A stretch of DNA of 12,061 nt from Comamonas sp. lk (lineage in GTDB: Bacteria; Pseudomonadota; Gammaproteobacteria; Burkholderiales; Burkholderiaceae_C). A program made the position numbers and the translations under genes. This document shows, in pieces, positions 1-6,369 of the stretch. The stretch lies in contig CAMDKE010000039.1 in NCBI GenBank assembly GCA_945901215.1, forward strand, positions 1-12,061, in the 5' to 3' direction. The notes beneath the pieces were generated by a model, which was not told where the DNA came from, did no database searches, and saw only the letters and a program-made list of their open reading frames with translations. Position 1 is the first letter of the stretch. Each line of letters starts with the position of its first letter.

Positions 1-1748
1 ACCGTGGCGTACCAGGCCTGGTGCGCCGCAGTGTGGGTGAACTGGTAGGGTCCGGCCACGTCGCCCGCTGCGTATATGTTGGGGAACACCGTTTGCAAGT
101 AGTTGTTGGTTTGCACCGTCTGGTCTACGGCCAGGCCCAAGGCTTCCAGGCCATAGCCGCTCAGGCGCGCTTTGCGACCCACAGCGCAGACCAAGAGGTC
201 AAACGCCAGCGTGTGCTGCTGCCCGGCGTGCTCCAGTAGCACGGTTTTTTCCCGCGCAGGGTCGGCGCCCTCCCAGGCGCAGCGCAGCGCCCGGTGCGCC
301 GTTTTCACCACCACACCGTCGGCCGTAAGCGCCTGCTGCACCAGGGCGCAGACCGCGTCGTCTTCGCGCTCGAGCACCTGCGGGGCGCTCTCGACCAGGG
401 TGACGGCAGCACCCAGGCGCGCAAAGGCCTGGGCCAGCTCACAGCCCACCGGACCGCCGCCCAGCACCACGATGCGCCGGGGCAGCGTGCTGCACTGCGC
501 GAGCTGCTCCCACAGCGTGTCGCTGGTGGCAAAGCCCACGTCTTGCAGCCCCGGCAGATCGGGCACGATGGGTTGGGCGCCTGCGGCAATCACCACGCTG
601 CGGGTGGTGATGCGTTGCAAGGCACCATCGGCACCGCGCACCTCCACGGTCCAGGGGTTGACGAGGGTGGCGTGGCCTTGCAGCACCTGCACGCCCAAGT
701 CGGTGTAGCGCTGCACGCTGTCGTGGGGGGCGATGCGCGCAATGACCTCGTTCACCCGGCGCATGACAGCGATAAAGTCGATTTGCGGGGGGGTGCTCAG
801 CACGCCAAACTGCGCCGCGTTGCGCACCTGGTGTGCCATCTGGGCGCTTTGTATCAAGGCCTTGCTGGGCACGCAGCCCAGGTTGAGGCAGTCGCCGCCC
901 AGCGTACGGGCTTCTACTAAGGTGACTTTGGCCTGGGCGGCAGCGGCGATGTATGCCGACACCAAGCCGCCAGCGCCAGCGCCAATGACCACCAGGTTGC
1001 GGTCAAATTGCCGGGGTCGATGGCTGCGCCAGGGCGCCAGAACGCGGCGCTGGCGCCACCACCGCAACACCCGGCGGTTGGCCCACGGCAGCAGGGCAAA
1101 CACAGCGCCGAGCGCCGCCAGAGCCGCCCCTACCCGTGGCGTGAGAACGTCGGCGCTTGACTGGATTGCCGCCAGTTGCGTACCCGCTTGGACGAACAAG
1201 ACCGTGCTGGCCAGCATGCCCACTTGGCTGACCACATAAAAGGTGCGCGCGGGCATATTTGTTAGGCCCATGGCCAGGTTGAGCAGGCCAAAGGGCACCA
1301 GCGGAATCAGGCGCAGGCTGAGCAAATACATGGCCCCCTCGCGCGCCAGGCGCGCTTGCATGGCCATCACGCGTGGACCCATGCGGGCGTGCACCAGGTC
1401 GCGCAGCACATAGCGGGCCAATAAAAACGACAAGGTTGCGCCCAGGCTGGAGGCAAAAGACACCAGCACCAAGCCCCATCCAAAACCCAGTAGCGCACCC
1501 CCGGCTAGCGTGAGCACCGCAATGCCGGGCAGGGCCAGAGCCGCGCACACCAGGTAGAGCGCAAAAAAGCCGGCCCGCACTGCCCAGGGCGACTTTGCAT
1601 GCCAGTCCAACAGCTCCGCCTGTTGTTGTTGCAGCGTCGATAAGTTCAGCACCGGCGTGCTGTCGCTGGCCCACAGCCAGGCCAGCCACAACAGCAAGGC
1701 CAGCAGGCACAGCAGCGCCAGTGTCCAGGCTGGCCGGGCTTTAGCCAT
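1..1748 (-). CDS. TVP38/TMEM64 (DedA-type) membrane domain fused to FAD-dependent disulfide oxidoreductase, 3' end cut off
   Basis: Read from an ATG at 1748; 582 residues are visible before the window edge removes the C-terminal dimerisation domain. Residues 1-222 are hydrophobic, with likely membrane segments near 7-26, 58-78, 83-112, 171-190 and 205-222. The SNARE-associated/DedA signature RLIPLVPFGLLNLAMG lies at 146-161. A basic linker (about 225-250) suggests the rest is cytoplasmic. The second part is a mercuric reductase/lipoamide dehydrogenase-type flavoprotein: FAD motif GAGAGG at 256-261, redox-active cysteines C287 and C292 in GGDCLNLGCVPSK, NAD(P) motif GGGPVG at 430-435, and the FAD-binding AAGD ending at D563. 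The family gives a membrane-tethered NAD(P)H-dependent disulfide or quinone reductase; the substrate is unknown. I see no N-terminal mercury-binding domain. The start overlaps the upstream phosphatidyltransferase by 8 nt. The fusion type is known in databases, but its function is undefined. Confidence 0.9.
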   Translation of the reverse strand, partial: MAKARPAWTLALLCLLALLLWLAWLWASDSTPVLNLSTLQQQQAELLDWHAKSPWAVRAGFFALYLVCAALALPGIAVLTLAGGALLGFGWGLVLVSFASSLGATLSFLLARYVLRDLVHARMGPRVMAMQARLAREGAMYLLSLRLIPLVPFGLLNLAMGLTNMPARTFYVVSQVGMLASTVLFVQAGTQLAAIQSSADVLTPRVGAALAALGAVFALLPWANRRVLRWWRQRRVLAPWRSHRPRQFDRNLVVIGAGAGGLVSAYIAAAAQAKVTLVEARTLGGDCLNLGCVPSKALIQSAQMAHQVRNAAQFGVLSTPPQIDFIAVMRRVNEVIARIAPHDSVQRYTDLGVQVLQGHATLVNPWTVEVRGADGALQRITTRSVVIAAGAQPIVPDLPGLQDVGFATSDTLWEQLAQCSTLPRRIVVLGGGPVGCELAQAFARLGAAVTLVESAPQVLEREDDAVCALVQQALTADGVVVKTAHRALRCAWEGADPAREKTVLLEHAGQQHTLAFDLLVCAVGRKARLSGYGLEALGLAVDQTVQTNNYLQTVFPNIYAAGDVAGPYQFTHTAAHQAWYAT

Positions 1749-2385
1749 GCGCTGGGCCAGCGGGCGGGCGCATGGGCGATTCAGAGAAAGCGCGTATTCC
1801 CCAGGCCACCCGCGTTACCCCTGTGACCGCGCACAGCGCCGCAAAGCCATAGGCCAATACGGGAAAGTGCGCCGGCCACAGCGCCATGGCGCAAAACACG
1901 GCCAGGGTCTCGGTGCCCTCGGTCAGGCCGCCTAAAAAGTAAAACGACTTGTGGCTGGCCGGGGCCGGCGCGAGCCCGCGCTTGGCCGCCAGCACCGCAA
2001 AGGCCAGAAAGCTGCTGCCCGTGCCCACAAACGCGGCCAGCAGTACAGCAGCGGGCAAGGCGTTGGCCTGCGGATCGGCCAGCGCGAACGCCAGCGGCAC
2101 GCTGGCGTAAAACACAAAGTCTAGGGTGATGTCCAAAAAGGCCCCCAGGTCGGTGGCCCGGGTTTGCCGCGCCACCGCGCCGTCGAGTGCATCGAAAGTG
2201 CGCGACAGCGCCATCAATGCCAAGCCCAGGTGGTACTGCCCGATGGCGATGCTGGCGCTGGCGCACAGGCCCAGGGCCAAACCCAACCAGGTCAGCGTAT
2301 TGGCTCCCACCCCGGCGCGCGCCAGCGGGCGGGCCAGGGCGTCAACCAAGGGGGCGATCAGGCGGGTGGCGAAACGGTCAAGCAT
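1741..2385 (-). CDS. ynjF: CDP-alcohol phosphatidyltransferase, YnjF-like
   Basis: A 214-residue integral membrane enzyme of the CDP-alcohol phosphatidyltransferase family, which transfers a phosphatidyl group from CDP-diacylglycerol to an alcohol at the inner membrane. The signature is present: D65, D68-G69, A72-R73, G81, D85 and the catalytic-type D89. The spacer between AR and G is 7 residues rather than the usual 8. As I remember E. coli YnjF, it shares this spacing, the MLDR start, the GTGSSFLAFA segment (121-130) and HKSFYFLGGLTEGTET (145-160), so I call it a YnjF orthologue rather than PgsA or PssA. The acceptor alcohol is not known for this subfamily. The ATG at 2385 overlaps the end of the ABC ATPase gene by 8 nt, and its own end overlaps the next gene by 8 nt, so it is firmly part of the transporter operon. 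Confidence 0.9.
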   Translation of the reverse strand: MLDRFATRLIAPLVDALARPLARAGVGANTLTWLGLALGLCASASIAIGQYHLGLALMALSRTFDALDGAVARQTRATDLGAFLDITLDFVFYASVPLAFALADPQANALPAAVLLAAFVGTGSSFLAFAVLAAKRGLAPAPASHKSFYFLGGLTEGTETLAVFCAMALWPAHFPVLAYGFAALCAVTGVTRVAWGIRAFSESPMRPPAGPAHG

Positions 2386-3043
2386 GGTCGGATTGTCGGC
2401 CCAGCACCGTCAGGCGCGCCGGGTCGGCGATGTCTGCTGGGTCGTGGGTGACCAAGATGGCAGCGATGCGGCGCTGTGCGATAGCGCCAAACACCTGCTC
2501 ACGCAGACGCTGGCGCAGTGCTGTGTCAAGTTTGGAGAAGGGCTCGTCGAGCAAGATGGCCACCGGATGCGCCAACAGCGCGCGTGCCAGGGCCACCCGC
2601 GCGCGCTGGCCGCCAGAGAGGGTGGCCGGGTTAGCCTGCGCATAAGGCGCCAGCTCCACGTCCGCAAGTGCATCCAAGGCTTGCTGGCGGCGCTGCGCCA
2701 TGGGGCCGGGGCGCACGGCAAACAGCAGGTTTTCCAGCACGCTCAGGTGGGCGAACAGCAGGTCGTCTTGCTGCAGCAAGCCCACTGCGCGCTGGTGCGT
2801 GGGCAGCGTGTCCAGGCGCCGGCCATTGACGTGCACCGTGCCCTCGCATCGCATGCCCGGCGCCAGCGTGCCACAGATGGCCGCCAGCAGGCTCGACTTG
2901 CCTGAGCCGCTGGAGCCCATGATGGTGTGCACGCAGCCCGCGGGCACCGACAGGTGCAGGTCGCTGAGCAAGGTGGACGCCGGTGTTTGCAGGCGCTGAA
3001 GCGACAACTGCAGGCCCAGGAACGGCGTGGCGTTGTGGTCCAT
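2378..3043 (-). CDS. ynjD: ABC transporter ATP-binding protein, YnjD-like
   Basis: A 221-residue cytoplasmic ATPase that would drive the adjacent permease. All ABC motifs are intact: Walker A GSSGSGKS at 43-50, Q-loop around Q92, signature LSGGQ at 142-146, Walker B ILLDEP at 163-168, D-loop SKLD at 170-173, and switch H200. There is no C-terminal regulatory extension, so it is a minimal one-domain subunit. The open frame extends upstream to 3130, but I place the start at the ATG at 3043: it has an AAGG ribosome site 8 nt upstream, lies 1 nt after the permease stop, and removes 29 residues that resemble no family member. Size and operon position match E. coli YnjD; Fe3+/thiamine/putrescine-type importer ATPases (FbpC, ThiQ) are the nearest named relatives. 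Confidence 0.92.
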   Translation of the reverse strand: MDHNATPFLGLQLSLQRLQTPASTLLSDLHLSVPAGCVHTIMGSSGSGKSSLLAAICGTLAPGMRCEGTVHVNGRRLDTLPTHQRAVGLLQQDDLLFAHLSVLENLLFAVRPGPMAQRRQQALDALADVELAPYAQANPATLSGGQRARVALARALLAHPVAILLDEPFSKLDTALRQRLREQVFGAIAQRRIAAILVTHDPADIADPARLTVLGRQSDHA

Positions 3044-3044
3044 G

Positions 3045-4841
3045 CTAATAGCCTTGCGCGGCCAAACCGCCAGTGTTGTGCTTTGGGGTCGCCCACTGGC
3101 GCGGCCGTGCCACCCAGGTTGCCAGCCCAAACACGGCCGCAGGCAGCAGCCAAAGCAGTGCGGCGTATGCGGCCATCAAGGACCTCTGGCCGCCACCCGA
3201 CAGCGCAAGGGCTTCGGTGCTAACTGTGCTGTAGCGCCCGGCACCCACATAGAGCGTGGGCAGGTACTGCGCCACGCTGACAGCAAAACCCACGGCAAAA
3301 GCGGCTGCCAGCGCGCCCCGCAATAACGGCCACTTGACGCGCCAGACAAACGGCCAGGGGCCGCAGCCCAGGGTAGCGGCCAGCGTGCGCAAGCGCGGGT
3401 CGAAACCGCTGTAAGGCCCGTGCAGCACCAAAGCCACATAGGGCAGCGCGCACAAGCTGTGCGCCAGCCACAGGCCCCAGGCGCTCGCGTCTATGCCCCA
3501 GTCCAGCGCCAGGCGGTGCAAACCCAGCGTCCACAGCACGGCAGGCAAGGCCAGGGGCAGGTAAACCAAGACCCAGGCCCTTTGCTGCCAGCGTACCGGT
3601 GCACATTCAAACCAGGCTACGCACCACAGCACCGCCGCCAACGTGCTGGCTAGGCCCAGCCACACGGTGGTAGCCAGCGTACCGCTGCTGCGGACCACCT
3701 GGCCCCAGGCGTCCAGGCTCCAGGCTTGCGGCCACAGATCGGGGAAAGGCCACAGGCTGGCCACGCTGGCCCAGGCCAGTGCCAGTCCCACAGCGACATA
3801 GGCGCCGTGCCACCCCGCCCTGGCTGCGTAGTCGCCGAGCTGCCGGATTCTGGTCTGCTGGACGGTCGCATGCTGGTTGGCAACGGGGCCAGCGCGGGGA
3901 CCCCGGCTCCAGCGCGGGCGCGACCAGAGTGCCGTCAGCAGCCTGTGCGCCGCAGCGCCCAGCGCCACCACGACGGCCAGTACTGCCGCCAGCAGCCAGG
4001 CCGCGGCGGCGCCTTGGGCGTTTATGGCCGGGTCAGCGTCTTGCAGCCATTGCCAGGCCAGCACCGCTAGTGGCGCTGGCGTGGTCGGTCCAATTACCAG
4101 GGCCACATCCACCACCCCGATGCTGTAGGCCAGAACCGCCACCAAGGGCGCCAGCATCCGGGGTCGCAGTTGCGGCCAGGCCACACGCCACCAGGCATCG
4201 GCCGCGTTGTAGCCCAGGGTCTGGGCCAAGCGCAGTTCCAAGCCCAGGCGGCGTGCTACGTCGGGGCGCTGCAGGTGGGCAGCACCGGCCCAGAGCAAAA
4301 ACGCCACTTCCTTGAGCACCAGCGCCGCGATCAGCCCCAGACCCCAGGGGTCTTGGGTGCTACGCCAGGCCGGTGGTGTGTCCAGCACCAACCCCAGGGG
4401 ACCGGCCAATGGCGCCAGGGCGGCAGCGCACCAGCGCACCAGAACCCCGCTGGGCGCGAGCAAGACCACCACACCGATGGCAAAGGCTGCGTGTGGCAAT
4501 GCCAGCATGGCCGGCAGGCGCTGCACCAGGCTCGCCCAGCGCGGGCTGCCAAAGTGGGCCGCCAGCAGCCAGGCCGCACCGAACCATGCAACAGCGGTCG
4601 CGGCCACACCGGTCCACACGGCCATCCACAGCGCAGGGCGAGTTTGCACGTCTATGGCTAGATCCGTCCATGCCATGGTGCTGCTGGCTGCCAGCACCGC
4701 ACCGGCCAGGCTCCATGCCCAAGGTAGGCCCACGGCCAATGCCAATGCCAGCGCCGCATAGTGCAGCTGTGGGGCGAAGGTTTTGGGGCCTGTGGGTGCG
4801 CTCAAGGTGGTGTGCTGCTGCCGTGGCGCTGCTGGTTGCAC
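3045..4841 (-). CDS. ynjC: Two-domain ABC transporter permease, YnjC-like
   Basis: About 598 residues, very rich in Leu, Ala and Trp, with roughly a dozen membrane segments. It is a head-to-tail duplication of the binding-protein-dependent permease domain, as in FbpB, ThiP and YnjC. Each half carries a cytoplasmic EAA-type loop for docking the ATPase: residues 202-224 (E202, A206, LG 209-210, WPQL) and 484-507 (LRTLAATLG, WRVKWPLL). A polar stretch (about 305-345) joins the halves. Two permease domains plus one ATPase gene imply a full importer lacking only its binding protein, which is not in this window. The reading frame opens with GTG at 4841, overlapping the HNH gene by 40 nt. A TTG at 4805 overlapping that gene's stop as TTGA is a plausible alternative; neither has a clear ribosome site. 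Substrate unknown. Confidence 0.88.
   Translation of the reverse strand: MQPAAPRQQHTTLSAPTGPKTFAPQLHYAALALALAVGLPWAWSLAGAVLAASSTMAWTDLAIDVQTRPALWMAVWTGVAATAVAWFGAAWLLAAHFGSPRWASLVQRLPAMLALPHAAFAIGVVVLLAPSGVLVRWCAAALAPLAGPLGLVLDTPPAWRSTQDPWGLGLIAALVLKEVAFLLWAGAAHLQRPDVARRLGLELRLAQTLGYNAADAWWRVAWPQLRPRMLAPLVAVLAYSIGVVDVALVIGPTTPAPLAVLAWQWLQDADPAINAQGAAAAWLLAAVLAVVVALGAAAHRLLTALWSRPRWSRGPRAGPVANQHATVQQTRIRQLGDYAARAGWHGAYVAVGLALAWASVASLWPFPDLWPQAWSLDAWGQVVRSSGTLATTVWLGLASTLAAVLWCVAWFECAPVRWQQRAWVLVYLPLALPAVLWTLGLHRLALDWGIDASAWGLWLAHSLCALPYVALVLHGPYSGFDPRLRTLAATLGCGPWPFVWRVKWPLLRGALAAAFAVGFAVSVAQYLPTLYVGAGRYSTVSTEALALSGGGQRSLMAAYAALLWLLPAAVFGLATWVARPRQWATPKHNTGGLAAQGY
3052..3055 (-). promoter_or_regulatory. 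Ribosome binding site deciding the YnjD start
   Basis: AAGG read on the minus strand, 8 nt before the ATG at 3043 and inside the last codons of the permease gene. It supports the short ATPase start over the upstream open frame to 3130. Confidence 0.6.
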
Positions 4842-5026
4842 CGGGCGTGGCTGATGGCCAGATTGTCCAGGTGGCTGCTGCCGCCCTGGCTCAAGGCTTG
4901 TATGTGCTCCAGCGTCGCGTCCTCGCGCGCCACGTGCTCAGCGCAAACCCAGCAGGGCACCACGCCGTGCAGTTGGCGGGCTACGGTTTTGTATATCTTG
5001 TCGCGCGTCAGCGCCAGTCGGCTCAC
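4802..5026 (-). CDS. Small stand-alone HNH endonuclease-family protein
   Basis: A 74-residue protein with a compact ββα-Me/HNH fold: C25-x2-C28 and H60-x2-C63 form a likely structural zinc site, E40-H41 supplies the first catalytic position, and D54-N55 the central Asn (pattern EHI..LS.GG...LDNL.I.H..CN). The family cleaves or nicks DNA. There is no intein, phage terminase or restriction domain, so the biological role is open. The GTG start at 5026 is chosen because a TGAGG ribosome site lies 7 nt upstream; an ATG two bases earlier is out of frame and stops at once. It begins 38 nt after hemL and its end overlaps the permease frame. It sits where E. coli has the binding-protein gene ynjB. It looks intact rather than decayed. 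Confidence 0.82.
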   Translation of the reverse strand: MSRLALTRDKIYKTVARQLHGVVPCWVCAEHVAREDATLEHIQALSQGGSSHLDNLAISHARCNQQRHGSSTPP

Positions 5027-5033
5027 ATCAGCG

Positions 5034-5038
5034 CCTCA
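5034..5038 (-). promoter_or_regulatory. Ribosome binding site of the HNH gene
   Basis: TGAGG on the minus strand, 7 nt before the GTG at 5026. It decides that start. A short inverted repeat, GCCT-CTG-AGGC, covers it, so the site may be partly paired in the mRNA. Confidence 0.55.
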
Positions 5039-5064
5039 GAGGCTGCAGGGTCCGGGCCTGCCTG

Positions 5065-6369
5065 TCAAAGCCGGCTAAAGATATCGGCCGCATGGGCCAC
5101 GGTTTGGGCAATGTCGGCGTCGCTGTGCGCCGCACTCATGAAACCGGCTTCGTACAGAGCCGGGGCAAAGTACACCCCGCGCTCGAGCATGCCGTGGAAC
5201 AGGGTGTTGAAGCGGGCGTTGTCCGTGGTCATCACTTTGGCGTAGTTTTGTGGCAGATCGGGGAACAAGAAAAAGCCAAACATACCGCCCTCGCTGTCGC
5301 CGCTAAAGGGCACACCGGCCGCGTCGGCAGCGCCTTGCAGGCCGCTCACCAGGGCGCGGGTTTTGCGCGCCAGATCGTCGTAAAAGCCGGGTTTGCTGAT
5401 TTCGCGCAGGGTCGCCAGCCCGCACGCGGTGGCCACCGGGTTGCCCGACAAAGTACCGGCCTGGTAGACCGTGCCCAGCGGTGCGAGGTGCTCCATGACC
5501 GCGCGCTTGGCGCCAAAGGCCGCCAGCGGCATGCCCCCGCCAATGACCTTGCCCATCACCGTCATGTCCGGCGCAAAGCCGGGGATTTCCCGCGCATACA
5601 CGCTTTGCGCTCCGCCTAAGGCGACCCGAAAGCCGGTCATCACCTCGTCAAACACCAGCAAAGCGCCGTACTGCGTGCACAGCTCCCGGCAGCGCCGCAT
5701 AAAGGGCATCGATGCGCGCACAAAATTCATATTGCCGGCAATAGGCTCAATCATCAGGCAGGCCAGGTCGGGGCCGTGCTGCACAAAGGCTTCTTCAAGC
5801 TGCGCCAGGTTGTTGTACTCGAGCACCAGCGTGTGCTGCACCACCTCGGGCGGCACACCGGCGCTCGTCGGGTTGCCAAACGTAGCCAGGCCCGAGCCCG
5901 CTTTGACCAAGAGCGCATCGGCGTGGCCGTGGTAGCAGCCTTCGAATTTAATAAGTTTGTTGCGCCCGGTGGCGCCCCGCGCCAGGCGAATGGCGCTCAT
6001 GGCCGCTTCGGTGCCCGAGCTCACCAGGCGCACCATGTCCATGCTGGGCACGTGCTTCAAAATTTCTTCGGCCAGTTCGACTTCGCGTTCGGTGGGCGCG
6101 CCAAAGGAAAAGCCGTCCAGCAGCGCCTTCTGCACTGCCTCTACCACGGCTGGATAGCCGTGGCCCAGGATCATGGGCCCCCAGGAGCCGATGTAGTCGA
6201 TGTAGCGCTGGCCATTGGCGTCCCAAAAGTACGCGCCCTGCGCACGCGACACAAAACGCGGCGTTCCGCCCACGGCCTTGAAGGCGCGCACCGGCGAGTT
6301 GACTCCGCCAGGGATGACCCGGGCGGCGCGTTGGAACAGGGCGAGGTTGTGGTCAGTGTCGGGTTTCAT
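5065..6369 (-). CDS. hemL: Glutamate-1-semialdehyde 2,1-aminomutase
   Basis: A 434-residue cytoplasmic PLP enzyme that converts glutamate-1-semialdehyde to 5-aminolevulinate, the last step of the C5 route to haem. The N-terminal GGVNSPVRAF (21-30) and YIGSWGP are hallmarks of HemL. SSGTEAAMSAIRLAR (117-131) binds the cofactor phosphate, FDEVMTGFR (240-248) holds the pyridine-N aspartate, and K274 in MGKVIGGGMP is the Schiff-base lysine (K265 in E. coli). Length matches the family. The frame is open upstream to 6567, but the ATG at 6369 starts the conserved protein. This start lies inside the 3' end of the ThiD-like gene (17-nt overlap), so translation is probably coupled. Haem synthesis has no evident link to the ABC genes downstream. 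Confidence 0.97.
   Translation of the reverse strand: MKPDTDHNLALFQRAARVIPGGVNSPVRAFKAVGGTPRFVSRAQGAYFWDANGQRYIDYIGSWGPMILGHGYPAVVEAVQKALLDGFSFGAPTEREVELAEEILKHVPSMDMVRLVSSGTEAAMSAIRLARGATGRNKLIKFEGCYHGHADALLVKAGSGLATFGNPTSAGVPPEVVQHTLVLEYNNLAQLEEAFVQHGPDLACLMIEPIAGNMNFVRASMPFMRRCRELCTQYGALLVFDEVMTGFRVALGGAQSVYAREIPGFAPDMTVMGKVIGGGMPLAAFGAKRAVMEHLAPLGTVYQAGTLSGNPVATACGLATLREISKPGFYDDLARKTRALVSGLQGAADAAGVPFSGDSEGGMFGFFLFPDLPQNYAKVMTTDNARFNTLFHGMLERGVYFAPALYEAGFMSAAHSDADIAQTVAHAADIFSRL

Noticed and set aside
1003..1710. Long minus-strand open frame of 235 codons in another phase of the DedA-flavoprotein gene
   Set aside because: The in-phase translation gives a clear membrane domain plus FAD motif; the other phase is Gly/Ala/Arg-rich with no recognisable motif, as expected of a GC-rich shadow.
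1..1748. Mercury resistance (merA) assignment
   Set aside because: The CxxxxC active site is common to the whole family; there is no N-terminal heavy-metal domain, no other mer genes in view, and the diagnostic C-terminus is outside the window.
2126..2905. A 259-codon plus-strand open frame opposite the ATPase and phosphatidyltransferase
   Set aside because: It is the complement of intact Walker and CDP-alcohol motifs and has no motif of its own.
4802..5026. HNH gene as part of an intein, group I/II intron or phage remnant
   Set aside because: It is a free-standing frame with its own ribosome site; hemL is complete, and no intron, integrase or repeat borders are seen.
4373..5245. A 290-codon plus-strand open frame crossing the permease, HNH gene and hemL end
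   Set aside because: Low-complexity Pro/Arg/Ala-rich translation; the minus strand has HNH and permease motifs in frame.
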